Positions 24,360 to 33,420 of a stretch of 64,000 nucleotides of DNA are shown here, piece after piece. This DNA is from Opitutaceae bacterium (GTDB lineage Bacteria; Verrucomicrobiota; Verrucomicrobiia; Opitutales; Opitutaceae). A program made the position numbers and the translations under genes. Each line of letters opens with the position of its first letter. Within the stretch, counting starts at the first letter, position 1. The notes below the pieces were generated by a model. The model made no database searches. It worked only from the letters and a program-made list of their open reading frames with translations, and was not told the DNA's origin. The stretch spans positions 1-64,000 of the forward strand of contig JABTUS010000010.1 in NCBI GenBank assembly GCA_015075305.1, written 5' to 3'.

Positions 24360-25622
24360 ATGCCGACCACTGCTCCCGTCTTCGCCAACACTCCGTCAGC
24401 CCTTGGAGTTGCATCGAACGGCCGGCTGCCCTCGGAACTCGAGAAGGAAATTCGCGCAATCTATCAGCGAAGCCCGCTCTATGAGGCTCGTTTTCCGCTG
24501 CATTCCGATCCCTTGCAGTGGTCCTGCTACCGAGAGATACCGTCGCTTTCGAAGAAGGAGATTGTGAGTCGGGGCCATCAATCGTTCTTTGCCGACTACC
24601 ACGCAATCGAACGCGGTTTGGCGGACAGGAAGTTCGAATACGAATCCACCGGCGGCACCACCCAGTCGCCCATGACCGTTATCATGGAGGAGGGGTGGTG
24701 GAACGCCCAGACTGAGCGCGCGTACCGGGCATCGCCGATTCTCCGCCAGTTTGTCGGGCGCCGTTACCGGAAGTGCGTCCTCGCGCCTGTGGGCTGCTCG
24801 AGCAACCTGTGCCCCTATGAGGATCACCCTTTCCCCAACCGATACTTTGACGGCGTGGTTTATCTGAATCTGAGCAGCGATCCCTTTGTCTTTCCGGAGA
24901 GCGAATGGGATCGCATTGTGCTGGAGCTGCAGGCGGTTCAACCCGAGGTGATCGAAGGTGAACCGGTCTATCTTTCGCTTCTGGCGCGAGCGGTGAAGCG
25001 GCGCGGCGTGAATATTTCCAGTGTTCGCGCCGTCATCCTCACCTACGGCAAAGCCAGCTGGCAGCACGGCCGGCGGATCGCCGAGCAGTTTCCCGCGCCA
25101 CAGGTGGATCTCTATGGCTCGACGGAGGCGGGATACCTTTTTGTTGGAGAGGCCTTCAAGGACGATTCCCAGGTGATCGATTCCAACGCGTTCATCGAAC
25201 TGGCCTCTTATCGCGATCTGCCCGATGTCTACCAGATATTGGTCACCACACGCGATCGTGAGGCCATGCCGCTGCTGCGTTATCACACTGGCGACATCGT
25301 TCAGCGCTTTCCGACCGGCTACCGGCTGCTGGGACGTGAAGGAAATCTGTATTTCCGTTCAGATGGGTCGTTGATGTCGCCGTCCGACATCGATGCGGCG
25401 CTGCCTGCGGGCTTTGAGTGCTGGCATTACTCGCTGGTTCAGGCGACCGACACGCGCTGGGACTTCCATTACGTCGCTGATGAGACGGCGGATCATTCGG
25501 CACTGGAGCAAGCCGTAGCACGCTGCATCGGAGCTGACGCGAGAGTCGTCGCCTTTCGCAAGCGTTTCATTGCGCCGGCGGCGAGCGGCAAGTTCGCGCT
25601 GCTGAAGCCCCTCGCGCGATAG
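24360..25622 (+). CDS. PaaK-like adenylate-forming enzyme (phenylacetate-CoA ligase family)
   Basis: A 420-residue member of the ANL superfamily, nearest in pattern to PaaK/CapK-type ligases. Adenylation motifs seen are YESTGGTTQSP near residue 94 (P-loop-like A3), DLYGSTEAGYLF near residue 256 (A5) and RYHTGDIVQRFP near residue 307 (A7). It is expected to activate a carboxylic acid with ATP, then form a CoA or ACP thioester; the acid is unknown. It follows the Nudix gene by 34 bp in the same direction. It is an orphan here, although a set of ACP and ketosynthase genes lies 15 kb downstream and could use an activated starter acid (speculative). Confidence 0.82.
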   Translation: MPTTAPVFANTPSALGVASNGRLPSELEKEIRAIYQRSPLYEARFPLHSDPLQWSCYREIPSLSKKEIVSRGHQSFFADYHAIERGLADRKFEYESTGGTTQSPMTVIMEEGWWNAQTERAYRASPILRQFVGRRYRKCVLAPVGCSSNLCPYEDHPFPNRYFDGVVYLNLSSDPFVFPESEWDRIVLELQAVQPEVIEGEPVYLSLLARAVKRRGVNISSVRAVILTYGKASWQHGRRIAEQFPAPQVDLYGSTEAGYLFVGEAFKDDSQVIDSNAFIELASYRDLPDVYQILVTTRDREAMPLLRYHTGDIVQRFPTGYRLLGREGNLYFRSDGSLMSPSDIDAALPAGFECWHYSLVQATDTRWDFHYVADETADHSALEQAVARCIGADARVVAFRKRFIAPAASGKFALLKPLAR

Positions 25623-25687
25623 CGCACGTATTGGGGGGAGTTAGATCCGGCGGTGTGACGCGGCGCGCGTTCCCTGGGCATGACAAA

Positions 25688-25715
25688 GCATGCCCCTCCA
25701 GCGGAGGGGGGATGC
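25688..25715. repeat. Imperfect palindrome beside module a
   Basis: GCATGCCCCTCC, loop AGC, then GGAGGGGGGATGC forms a near-perfect hairpin. Its CCCCTCC/GGAGGGG arms match the GGAGGGG start of module a, so it looks like two inverted module ends. It could also act as a weak terminator for the ligase gene, though no T-run follows. Confidence 0.45.
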
Positions 25716-25724
25716 AAGGACTGA

Positions 25725-25778
25725 TGGAGGGGCACGCTCCGTCGTGACCTGGGATCGCGCATCGCGGAACAGCGCCGG
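25725..25778. repeat. Repeat module a, copy 3
   Basis: TGGAGGGGCACGCTCCGTCG then TGACCTGGGATCGCGC, ATCGCGGAACAGCGCCGG. It matches copies 2, 4 and 6 almost base for base. Confidence 0.75.
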
Positions 25779-25812
25779 AAGATCCTCATGCGGAGGACGG
25801 AGGGAGAGAAGG

Positions 25813-25839
25813 GTGGCTCGGGCTTCCAGCCCGCAGTCA
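25813..25839. repeat. Hairpin module d, copy 2
   Basis: Identical over 27 nt to 2335-2361, with the GGGCT-TCC-AGCCC stem-loop. As at the first site, it is followed by GCAGAGGTCGGA-type short repeats (25868-25888). Confidence 0.7.
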
Positions 25840-25889
25840 TCTTGAGGATCAATGGGAAGGTGGAATGCAGAGGTCGGAGATCGGAATGG

Positions 25890-25925
25890 TTTCACGCGAA
25901 GCCGCGGAGCACGCGGAGAAAAGGA
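25890..25925. repeat. Repeat module b, copy 3
   Basis: TTCACGCGAAGCCGCGGAGC with ACGCGGAGAAAAGG. It is intermediate between the CGCGAAG and CGCGGAG variants at 2411 and 2529. Confidence 0.55.
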
Positions 25926-26125
25926 AGAGGGAGAAGGGAGGATGCTTGCATGCTTCGTTGTGCCGGGCTTCTCGATTCATTTAGGTCGGCTAATATGCTG
26001 CCTTCATGCAGGCGCGCCCATCCCGGGACCTTTACATTCGAGCCACTGAAATTGTAGTATCGCCATGTAACCCGGAGCGCATTTTCCTCAATGCCTTTGC
26101 ACAGGATCGCTGGACTTCATTCACG

Positions 26126-26920
26126 ATGAGCCTAATCGGCAACCTCTTCAGCTCGACTGTCGGCCGCAAATTCCTGATGGCGGTCACAGGCATCATTCTC
26201 GTCGGATTCGTGATTGGGCATCTGGTGGGCAACCTCCAGGTCTTCGGCCATCCGGACAAGATCAACGGCTACGCGCAGTTTCTCCATTCGCTCGGGCCGA
26301 CGCTGTGGGCCGTCCGGATCGGGCTCCTTCTTGCGGCGGTCATTCACATCTGGGCGGCAATCGCACTCACACGAACCAATGCGCAGGCCCGTGGCGCCCA
26401 GCACTACGGCGTAAACAAGTGGATTCGCGCACCCTTCGCCTCGCGATACATGCGCCTGACCGGTCTGGTCGTACTCGCCTTCATTGTTTATCACCTCGCG
26501 CAGTTCACATTCGGATTTGCGTCGTCGGCCTCCTTCAAGGGTCACCTTCCCGAGTACACGATGACCTCCACATTCCATGTGCTGGGATTTCCCGCCGTCG
26601 AGAAGGGCAGTTCCGTCAACGATGTCTACAGCATGGTTTTCTATGGATTTCAGAGCCCGGTCATCTCCCTGTTCTACATCCTTGCCGTCGGATTCCTCAC
26701 ACTTCACCTGCTCCATGGATTTCAATCCGTGTTCCATTCCTTCGGCTGGCACAATGCATCCTGGGCGCCGGCGCTTCGTGCGGTGACCATCATTCTCTGC
26801 GTTGGATTCTTTCTTGGGAATGCATCGATGCCTGCGGCAATATTGTCTGGCTGGCTCAAACCCTCGCCAGGGACACAGGTTGCGGCACATCCCCGCGTGG
26901 CTTTGGGCGGAACGCCCTGA
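26126..26920 (+). CDS. sdhC: Succinate dehydrogenase cytochrome b subunit
   Basis: Membrane anchor of complex II, binding heme b and quinone in the inner membrane. The 264-aa protein starts MSLIGNLFSSTVGRKFLMAVTG, the standard opening of the five-helix (B-type) Bacteroidetes/Chlorobi/Verrucomicrobia family. Histidines in helices that can ligate heme are H32 (GHLVGN), H74 (VIHIW) and H123 (VYHLAQF). Five hydrophobic segments are visible. The frame is open upstream to 26006, but that part has no similarity and includes repeat-region sequence, so ATG 26126 is used. sdhA follows after 75 bp. Confidence 0.92.
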   Translation: MSLIGNLFSSTVGRKFLMAVTGIILVGFVIGHLVGNLQVFGHPDKINGYAQFLHSLGPTLWAVRIGLLLAAVIHIWAAIALTRTNAQARGAQHYGVNKWIRAPFASRYMRLTGLVVLAFIVYHLAQFTFGFASSASFKGHLPEYTMTSTFHVLGFPAVEKGSSVNDVYSMVFYGFQSPVISLFYILAVGFLTLHLLHGFQSVFHSFGWHNASWAPALRAVTIILCVGFFLGNASMPAAILSGWLKPSPGTQVAAHPRVALGGTP

Positions 26921-26995
26921 GCCGGAGCATCGCAACACCGGTCAGGCAGCAGTTATCAACCAACGAATGTCCGAGCCACGCTGAACCTTCCACCC

Positions 26996-28918
26996 ATGGC
27001 CAAACTTGAATCCAGGATTCCTCCCGGTCCCCTCCCTGAAAAGTGGCGCAGGCACAAGGCCGACATGAAGCTCGTCAATCCGGCCAACAAGCGGAAGTAC
27101 GAGGTGATAGTTGTCGGTGCCGGCCTGGCGGGCGCATCCGCCGCGGCCACATTGGGTGAACTCGGTTACAAGGTCAGCTGCTTTGTCTTCCACGACAGCC
27201 CGCGCCGGGCGCATTCCATCGCCGCCCAGGGCGGCATCAATGCGGCCAAGAATTACCAGAACGATGGCGACAGCGTGTACCGGCTTTTCTATGACACGGT
27301 GAAGGGCGGCGACTATCGCTCGCGCGAGGCCAACGTGCACCGTCTGGCCGAGGTTTCGGTCAACATCATCGACCAGTGTGCAGCGCAGGGCGTCCCGTTC
27401 GCGCGGGAGTACGGCGGGCTGCTTGCCAACCGCTCCTTCGGCGGCGCCCAGGTTTCGCGGACGTTTTATGCGCGCGGGCAGACGGGCCAGCAGCTCCTGC
27501 TCGGAGCGTATTCCGCGCTTTCCCGCACCGTTGGGCAGGGGCTTGTCAAGCTTCACACGCAGGAGGAAATGTGCGACCTCGTTGTGATCGGTGGCCAGGC
27601 CAAGGGGATCATCACTCGCAACCTTGTCACCGGAAAGATCAGCCGCTGGTCCGCCGACGCCGTCGTTCTCGCCACGGGCGGCTACGGCAATGTCTTCAAC
27701 CTTTCCACCTACGCTCGCGGATCGAACGCCACGGCAATCTGGCGTGCCTACAAGCGCGGCGCGTGTTTTGCCAATCCCTGCTACACGCAGATTCACCCGA
27801 CCTGCATCCCGGTTTCCGGAGACTACCAGTCCAAGCTGACCCTGATGTCGGAGTCGCTGCGCAACGACGGGCGCATCTGGGTGCCCAAGCGGAAGGAGGA
27901 CTGCCGGAAGGATCCCGCCTCCATTCCGGACGAGGATCGCGACTACTACCTCGAGCGAATCTATCCCAGCTTTGGCAACCTCGCGCCGCGTGACATCTCA
28001 TCACGCGCGGCCAAGCGGGTGTGTGACGAGGGGCGCGGTGTGGGGGAGAGCGGGCTCGGTGTCTACCTGGACTTCTCCGATGCGATCAAGCGACTGGGCG
28101 AGGATGCGGTGCGCGAACGCTATGGCAACCTGTTCGACATCTATCACGAGATCACGAACGAGAACGCCTATCGCACGCCCATGCGCATCTATCCCGCGGT
28201 GCATTACACCATGGGCGGCCTCTGGGTGGACTACAACCTCATGTCGAATCTGCCGGGTCTTTTCGTGCTCGGTGAGGCGAATTTTTCGGATCATGGCGCC
28301 AATCGCCTGGGCGCGTCGGCGCTGATGCAGGGGCTTGCCGATGGGTATTTTGTCGTTCCCTACACGATCGGCGACTACCTGGCCTCCCAGAAACCCGGCT
28401 CACGCCCATCGACGGATGCGCCGGAGTTCAAGCAGGCGGAGGACAATGTGACATCGATCATTCGCCGGCTTCTGGGCGCGAAGGGGACCCATCCTGTCAG
28501 CCATTTCCACAAGCGGCTCGGCCACATCCTGTGGCAATACTGCGGGATGTCGCGCACGAGGGAGGGGCTTGAAACAGCTCTGAGGGAGATTCCGAAACTG
28601 CGCGAAGAGTTCTGGGCGACCGTGAAGATTCCCGGCTCCGCAGACACACTCAATCAGTCCCTGGAGGTGGCGGGTCGTGTGGCCGACTTTCTCGAACTGG
28701 GGGAGCTGATGTGCAGGGACGCCCTTTCCCGCGAAGAGAGCTGCGGCTGTCACTTCCGCGAGGAGTACCAGCACCCGGACGGAGAATGCAAACGCGACGA
28801 CGAACGGTTCGCCCACGTGGCCGCGTGGGAATACCAGGGTGCGGACAAGGAGCCTGTGCGGAACGTCGAGCCGCTGACCTACGAGGTCGTGAAAATGAGC
28901 ATGCGCAACTACAAGTGA
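26996..28918 (+). CDS. sdhA: Succinate dehydrogenase/fumarate reductase flavoprotein subunit
   Basis: Catalytic subunit that oxidises succinate to fumarate, with covalently bound FAD, on the cytosolic face of the inner membrane. [19 protein letters not shown] near residue 38 is the FAD Rossmann motif. [19 protein letters not shown] contains the FAD-linking histidine H73. The substrate region [19 protein letters not shown], the [15 protein letters not shown] loop near residue 401 and [28 protein letters not shown] near residue 424 are all present. The 640-aa length and sequence style match the B-type (non-proteobacterial) enzymes that pair with a single five-helix cytochrome, consistent with its neighbours. 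Confidence 0.96.
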   Translation: MAKLESRIPPGPLPEKWRRHKADMKLVNPANKRKYEVIVVGAGLAGASAAATLGELGYKVSCFVFHDSPRRAHSIAAQGGINAAKNYQNDGDSVYRLFYDTVKGGDYRSREANVHRLAEVSVNIIDQCAAQGVPFAREYGGLLANRSFGGAQVSRTFYARGQTGQQLLLGAYSALSRTVGQGLVKLHTQEEMCDLVVIGGQAKGIITRNLVTGKISRWSADAVVLATGGYGNVFNLSTYARGSNATAIWRAYKRGACFANPCYTQIHPTCIPVSGDYQSKLTLMSESLRNDGRIWVPKRKEDCRKDPASIPDEDRDYYLERIYPSFGNLAPRDISSRAAKRVCDEGRGVGESGLGVYLDFSDAIKRLGEDAVRERYGNLFDIYHEITNENAYRTPMRIYPAVHYTMGGLWVDYNLMSNLPGLFVLGEANFSDHGANRLGASALMQGLADGYFVVPYTIGDYLASQKPGSRPSTDAPEFKQAEDNVTSIIRRLLGAKGTHPVSHFHKRLGHILWQYCGMSRTREGLETALREIPKLREEFWATVKIPGSADTLNQSLEVAGRVADFLELGELMCRDALSREESCGCHFREEYQHPDGECKRDDERFAHVAAWEYQGADKEPVRNVEPLTYEVVKMSMRNYK

Positions 28919-28948
28919 TCCTGCCCGGTTTCCCTGAATTTCCTCATC

Positions 28949-29761
28949 ATGGTCGCCAACGTTTCCAATACCAACTTTTCCGTGACCCTGCGCGTCTGGC
29001 GCCAGGCGGGTCCGGGGCAGCCGGGCCGCTTCGTCGATTATCCCGCGAAGCATGTGAACCCGAACATGTCGATTCTTGAGCTCCTTGATGTTGTCAACGA
29101 CGAGTTGACGATCAAGGGCGAGGAGCCGATCGCCTTTGCCCACGACTGTCGGGAGGGCATCTGCGGCACGTGTTCGCTGATGATCGATGGCAAGCCTCAT
29201 GGTCCGAACCAGGGAGTGGCCAGTTGCCAGACCTACATGCGCAGCTTCAGGGACGGCGAAGTCATTGTCATTGAGCCCTTCCGCGCCGCGCCTTTCCCGA
29301 TCGTCAAGGACCTGGTTTCGGATCGCAGTTCATTCGACAGGATCCAGCAGGCGGGTGGTTTTATCTCCGTGCGAACGGGAGCGGCACCGGATGCCAATTC
29401 GATTCCGGTTCCGAAGGACGATGCCGAACTCGCGATGGATGCGGCGGCGTGCATCGGCTGCGGAGCCTGTGTTGCCGCCTGCAAGAATCGTTCGGCCGTT
29501 CTGTTCGTCGCCGCCAAGGTTTCCCACCTGGGCCTGATGCCACAGGGCCAGCCGGAGCGGGACAGCCGCGTGCTGGCGATGGTCAACACGGCTGATGAAC
29601 TGGGATTCGGTAGCTGCACGAATCAGGGAGAGTGCAGCGCCGCGTGTCCCAAGATGATCAGCCATGATTTTATTGTCCGGCTGAACCGCGATTATCTCTC
29701 AGCCAGTTTCCGCTCCGCATTCCGGGCCCCCACCGCCAGCGCCGGCCATCAGGCCGGTTGA
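28949..29761 (+). CDS. sdhB: Succinate dehydrogenase iron-sulfur subunit
   Basis: Electron-transfer subunit of complex II, 270 aa. The [2Fe-2S] ligands are C67, C72, C75 (CREGICGTC) and C93. The first ferredoxin-like motif [13 protein letters not shown] gives C168, C171, C174 and C178. The third set includes C223, C229 and C233 ([11 protein letters not shown]). Together they support the three-cluster chain to quinone. It ends the sdhC-sdhA-sdhB operon, 30 bp after sdhA. A repeat element, not a recognisable terminator, follows. Confidence 0.95.
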   Translation: MVANVSNTNFSVTLRVWRQAGPGQPGRFVDYPAKHVNPNMSILELLDVVNDELTIKGEEPIAFAHDCREGICGTCSLMIDGKPHGPNQGVASCQTYMRSFRDGEVIVIEPFRAAPFPIVKDLVSDRSSFDRIQQAGGFISVRTGAAPDANSIPVPKDDAELAMDAAACIGCGACVAACKNRSAVLFVAAKVSHLGLMPQGQPERDSRVLAMVNTADELGFGSCTNQGECSAACPKMISHDFIVRLNRDYLSASFRSAFRAPTASAGHQAG

Positions 29762-29801
29762 GGCAGGGGTGCATAACCGGCGGAGGGAAACCGACCAATC
29801 C

Positions 29802-29855
29802 TGGAGGGGCACGCTCCGTCGTGACCTGGGGACGCGCATCGCGAAACAGCGCCGG
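29802..29855. repeat. Repeat module a, copy 4
   Basis: TGGAGGGGCACGCTCC, GTCGTGACCTGGGGACGCGC, ATCGCGAAACAGCGCCGG. It lies 40 bp after the sdhB stop and is followed directly by module b. Confidence 0.75.
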
Positions 29856-29859
29856 ATTG

Positions 29860-29900
29860 TTTAACGCGAAGGCGCAAGGACGCGAAGGCATCGCGAGAAT
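29860..29900. repeat. Repeat module b, copy 4
   Basis: TTTAACGCGAAGGCGCAAGG followed by ACGCGAAGGCATCGCGAGAA. It matches 36786-36828 in pattern, here on the right side of module a instead of the left. Confidence 0.6.
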
Positions 29901-29919
29901 GGCGGGAGGGGGAAGCGAA

Positions 29920-30405
29920 TCATGACGAGGGCTGGAATCCCACCAGGTCCACCGAGCCCTGGTGTTTCGCCCTGATTTCCATGGTGTCCTCGCCCGCTTC
30001 AACATACAGGGTGCTTTCAATGCGATAGCTGGCCTGGGGATGTTGCGCGATTTCGCGCAGGGTGGCCATGCCGTCAGCCTTTTCCAATGGCAGGACAATC
30101 TCCTGGTTCGCCGTGCTCAGCGGGGGGATTCCGACCGGCTGCTCATTCCGGAAATCGGCGATCAGCCTGTCGTTCAGATAGAGCTTGTGGCGCGCGCGGG
30201 AGAATCCAATCGGAACGACATTCTCATTCGTGAACCGAAGCGTCATGAGCACTTTTGCATCGGGCTTGCCGGGCGGGACTGCGCGGATGCTCAGGACGGA
30301 TGCCGTGACCCCTCCGAGCTTCATGGCCGAGCCGCACCCGGTGAGGACGGCTAGCGACACCAGCCCCAGCAGGCAAAACAAGGGATAGAAACGACGGCGC
30401 AACAT
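29920..30405 (-). CDS. LEA14-like lipoprotein
   Basis: A 161-aa exported lipoprotein. The N-terminus MLRRRFYPLFCLLGLVSLAVLTGCGSA is a type II signal peptide with lipobox LTGC and the lipidated cysteine C24. The rest (SVLSIRAVPPGKPDAKVLMTLRFTNENVVPIGFSRARHKLYLNDR) has the pattern of LEA_2/WHy domains, beta-sandwich modules linked to desiccation or stress tolerance. The role here is unknown. The frame is open to 30489, but ATG 30405 is chosen because the signal peptide starts there. Confidence 0.8.
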   Translation of the reverse strand: MLRRRFYPLFCLLGLVSLAVLTGCGSAMKLGGVTASVLSIRAVPPGKPDAKVLMTLRFTNENVVPIGFSRARHKLYLNDRLIADFRNEQPVGIPPLSTANQEIVLPLEKADGMATLREIAQHPQASYRIESTLYVEAGEDTMEIRAKHQGSVDLVGFQPSS

Positions 30406-30513
30406 GCAACCACCATGGAGGATCGTGACTTTGGTCGGCAAGCGGCGAGTGCCGCAAACCTCAACAAAGGCCGCCTCAGCGGCAGGCAACTCCGCCCGAT
30501 TGATGTCCGGGCA

Positions 30514-30783
30514 TCAAAACATCGACAGCGCACGAGCGCTTTCGATTCCCACCCAGACGACCGCTGTCAGGACCAGGCCGGCAACCAGCGCCCGCAGTAT
30601 CCTCTGCCGGCGCAGGCGCGCATCGTGGACATCCGGATTGTTTACCCGCCCGAGCCCCTGCTGGGACATGAAACTGACGAACTGGGCATTCCGCAGGGTT
30701 GTGCGCCGGATTCGCGAATTGTCCACCTTGCCGAAACGGTAGGTGGGACGGTGAAACAGGATGGTGAAAAGGCGGCGAAGCAC
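30514..30783 (-). CDS. Small hypothetical single-span membrane protein
   Basis: Possible 89-aa protein from GTG 30783, or 51 aa from ATG 30669. It contains a basic region (RLRRQRILR) followed by one hydrophobic segment (ALVAGLVLTAVVWVGIESA) close to the C-terminus, and a Gln-rich SQQGLG stretch. There is no recognised domain. It sits between the LEA14-like lipoprotein gene and the lysA promoter region, in the same direction as the lipoprotein gene. Gene status is uncertain; the basic-then-hydrophobic tail is the only evidence besides the open frame. Confidence 0.4.
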   Translation of the reverse strand: MLRRLFTILFHRPTYRFGKVDNSRIRRTTLRNAQFVSFMSQQGLGRVNNPDVHDARLRRQRILRALVAGLVLTAVVWVGIESARALSMF

Positions 30784-30884
30784 GGTGGCGGCGGTTCCTA
30801 AATTTTGATTGGTTTTTTCAACGGGAAAGCAGCAGGGTCGAGCCCAATCCACGCATTTCAGAGTTTTTTGCCGGTTTTCACCCC

Positions 30885-32189
30885 ATGCATTACTTTCGCT
30901 ACGTCGGGCAAAATCTTTACTGCGAATCCGTGGATCTCTCCGAGGTCGCGCGTCTCTACGGAACACCGACCCATGTTTACAGCGCTTCCACGATTTCCGA
31001 GAACTTCACGCGGCTGAAAAACGCGCTCGACGGGCTCGATGTGCAAATCTGCTACGCGATGAAAGCGAACTCGGCGCTCGCTGTTCTGCGGCTCTTTTCG
31101 AATCTCGGGGCGTCCTTCGATCTGGTCAGCGGCGGAGAGCTGCGGCGGGTGCTCGCCGCCGGGGGCGATGTTCGGAAAAGCGTGTTCGCCGGAGTGGGCA
31201 AGTCCGAGGAGGAGATCGCGCTGGCGCTTGAGAGCGGCATCTTCGCCCTCCACGTGGAGAGCGACCCCGAGATGGCCCGCATCAACCATGTTGCCGGCAA
31301 GCTCGATCTGAAGGCTCCCATCGCAATTCGCATCAACCCGGATGTCGACGCGGGCACCCACGCCAAGATCACCACGGGAAGGTCCGCCAACAAATTCGGC
31401 ATCCCGCTGGATCTGGCGTCGGCCGCCTTTCAAGCGGCCTCCCGGTATCCGCACCTGCTGGTCCGTGGTGTCCAGATGCACATCGGTTCCCAGTTGACCG
31501 ACGCCGCGCCATTCATCGAAGCGGTGAAGCGGGTGGCACCGTTCGTGAGTCAGTTGAAGAACAAGCACCCCCTTGAGTATTTCTCGATCGGCGGCGGCAT
31601 CGGAATTGTGTACCGCGAGGCGCTGGCAAGCGGTCAGGCGGACTGGTGGGACTCGCAGCCGACCGGCGAGCGCCCCATCACCCCGGAAGTTTACGGAGCG
31701 GGGCTTGTGCCGCTGCTCGAGCCACTGGGATTGAAGATTCTCGTCGAGCCGGGTCGTTTTCTCGTGGGCAATGCCGGTGTCCTCCTTTCCCGGGTCGAGT
31801 ACCTGAAGCGCGGCAGGGATAGAAACTTCCTCATCATCGATGCCGCCATGAATGACCTTGTGCGACCGGCGATGTACGACGCCTTCCACGAGATCGTGCC
31901 GCTCCACCGGGACACCTCGCGCCCTGCGTTGGTCGCCGACATTGTCGGGCCGATTTGCGAGAGCAGCGACTGTTTCGCGAAGGATCGCCAGATGCAGCAG
32001 GTCGGCGAGGGTGAATACGTGGCCATCATGAGCACCGGCGCCTATGGCTACACGATGGCCAGCCGCTACAATTCGCGCTCGCTGCCCGCGGAGGTTCTGG
32101 TCAAGGGGAGCGCGTTCGAGCTCATCCACGGCCGCGAGTCCTTTGAAACCATGACCGCCGGCGAGCGCATCCCGACGTTTCTTGCGTGA
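30885..32189 (+). CDS. lysA: Diaminopimelate decarboxylase
   Basis: PLP enzyme for the last lysine step, decarboxylating meso-diaminopimelate in the cytosol. It is a fold-type III alanine-racemase-like barrel with the PLP lysine K60 in CYAMKANS. The HIGSQL motif near residue 200, the FSIGGGIG phosphate loop near 232, EPGRFLVGNAG near 287 and GPICESSDCFA near 349 (containing the catalytic Cys) are all present. The 434-aa length is typical. No lysine riboswitch could be recognised in the short upstream gap. gpsA follows in the same direction, about 100 bp later. Confidence 0.95.
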   Translation: MHYFRYVGQNLYCESVDLSEVARLYGTPTHVYSASTISENFTRLKNALDGLDVQICYAMKANSALAVLRLFSNLGASFDLVSGGELRRVLAAGGDVRKSVFAGVGKSEEEIALALESGIFALHVESDPEMARINHVAGKLDLKAPIAIRINPDVDAGTHAKITTGRSANKFGIPLDLASAAFQAASRYPHLLVRGVQMHIGSQLTDAAPFIEAVKRVAPFVSQLKNKHPLEYFSIGGGIGIVYREALASGQADWWDSQPTGERPITPEVYGAGLVPLLEPLGLKILVEPGRFLVGNAGVLLSRVEYLKRGRDRNFLIIDAAMNDLVRPAMYDAFHEIVPLHRDTSRPALVADIVGPICESSDCFAKDRQMQQVGEGEYVAIMSTGAYGYTMASRYNSRSLPAEVLVKGSAFELIHGRESFETMTAGERIPTFLA

Positions 32190-32288
32190 GGCTCTCGCAG
32201 GCGATTGTGGTTCCGGCGGATTTTCTGCGATCCATGAACGGCGACGATTTCGCTACCACCGCCGCGCGGGATGGGTTCTAATCCCGGC

Positions 32289-33287
32289 ATGAATTTTCTC
32301 GTGATTGGCGCCGGCGCATGGGGGACCGCGTTCGCGATCCATCTCGTGAAGCAGGGTCATTCCGTGGCACTTGCGCCGCGCCGCTTCGAGCACGCAGTCG
32401 CCCTTGCCACCTCTTTGGAGAATAGCGACTACCTTCCCGGCATCAAACTTCCGCCCAGCATTCAGGTTGGCCATGAGCTGACCCCTCTGCTGATGGAGGC
32501 CGAGGTCGTCCTTCTGGCGTGCCCCTTGCAGTCGCTGCGCGCCACCTGTGAGCGCGTTCGTGACAACCTCGCTCAGGCGACACGCCTGCGATTTCTGATC
32601 AGCCTCTCAAAGGGACTCGAACTGCGCACGCACCTGCGTCCGTCCGAGATAGTTGCATCGGTGTTGCCGGCCTATGCGGTGGGTTCCCTCACAGGCCCCA
32701 CAAACGCTGGCGAGGTATCACGCGGCCTGCCGGCCGCCATGGTTCTGGGCATGACCCGGGTCGATGCGTCAGTCGCTTCCCTTCAGGCGGAACTGAGCGG
32801 TCCATCGTTGCGGGTCTATACCAGCACGGATCTGCCCGGAGTTGAATTCGGCGGGAGCTTGAAGAATATTTATGCCATCGCGGCGGGCTGTTCGGATGGG
32901 CTCCGGCTGGGCGACAACGCCAAGGCCGCGTTGATGACGCGGGCGCTCGCGGAGATGGTGCGCCTGGGTGTGGCCTTGGGAGCGCAGCGCGAAACGTTTT
33001 ATGGCCTGAGCGGTTTTGGTGATCTGGTCGCCACCTGCGCCGGTTCGTGGAGTCGCAACCGGGGCTTCGGCGAACAGCTTGGACGGGGTAGGAGCGCCGC
33101 TGATCTCCAGAGTGAGAGCCGGTTCGTCGTGGAGGGCTACCGCACCACTGAATCGTTTTACGGTCTCTGCCGCGAACGAGGCATCGACGCCCCCATTCTG
33201 ACCGAGGTCTATCGCGTCCTGTACGAAAACAAAACGCCCGCCGCCGCCCTCGCCGCTTTGATGTCGCGCGACCTGAAAAAGGAATGA
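32289..33287 (+). CDS. gpsA: Glycerol-3-phosphate dehydrogenase [NAD(P)+]
   Basis: Reduces dihydroxyacetone phosphate to sn-glycerol 3-phosphate for phospholipid synthesis. The N-terminal Rossmann motif is VIGAGAWGTAFAIHL at residue 6. LISLSKGLE near 110 is the conserved lysine loop, and LTGPTNAGEVSRGLPAA near 136 and EFGGSLKNIYAIAAG (lysine near 188) form the substrate site. LSGFGDLVATC follows. The 332-aa length is normal. ATG 32289 begins directly with the nucleotide-binding strand; an upstream GTG-type start in the same frame at 32271 adds only six residues. Confidence 0.95.
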   Translation: MNFLVIGAGAWGTAFAIHLVKQGHSVALAPRRFEHAVALATSLENSDYLPGIKLPPSIQVGHELTPLLMEAEVVLLACPLQSLRATCERVRDNLAQATRLRFLISLSKGLELRTHLRPSEIVASVLPAYAVGSLTGPTNAGEVSRGLPAAMVLGMTRVDASVASLQAELSGPSLRVYTSTDLPGVEFGGSLKNIYAIAAGCSDGLRLGDNAKAALMTRALAEMVRLGVALGAQRETFYGLSGFGDLVATCAGSWSRNRGFGEQLGRGRSAADLQSESRFVVEGYRTTESFYGLCRERGIDAPILTEVYRVLYENKTPAAALAALMSRDLKKE

Positions 33288-33322
33288 GGCGAGCGGGTGT
33301 CCAGCGGAGGGTTTTTTCGAAT

Positions 33323-33347
33323 TGGAGGGGCACGCTCCGTCGTGACC
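33323..33347. repeat. Repeat module a, truncated copy 5
   Basis: Only the first half is present (TGGAGGGGCACGCTCCGTCG TGACC). It sits in the 133-bp gap between convergent gpsA and the enolase-like gene, followed by module c. Confidence 0.65.
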
Positions 33348-33370
33348 GGTATCTTCTTCTGTCCCGCTTT

Positions 33371-33410
33371 CCATCCGTGCAATCTGCGCCATCCGTGGTC
33401 AAACGGATCG
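33371..33410. repeat. Repeat module c, copy 1
   Basis: CCATCCGTGCAATCTGCGCC followed by ATCCGTGGTCAAACGGAT. It resembles 36956-37001 (CCGTGCATTCCGTGCACTCT, then GTGGTTGAAAGAATT). In both sites it lies to the right of module a. Confidence 0.45.
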
Positions 33411-33420
33411 GATCCATGGT

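Larger units (their letters stand above)
25623..26125. other. Gene-free gap with repeats upstream of the sdh operon
   Basis: No gene is supported. The left two-thirds consists of repeat modules (a hairpin at 25688-25715, module a at 25725-25778, module d at 25813-25839, module b at 25890-25925). The remainder, about 25930-26125, must hold the promoter of the succinate dehydrogenase operon, but no consensus pair stands out. Confidence 0.5.

Noticed and set aside
30784-30884. Lysine riboswitch before lysA
   Set aside because: The gap is about 100 bp, too short, and shows no recognisable multi-stem L-box features.
30858-32129. 423-aa minus-strand open frame opposite lysA
   Set aside because: lysA is certain (PLP lysine and family motifs); the antisense frame is a codon-bias shadow.
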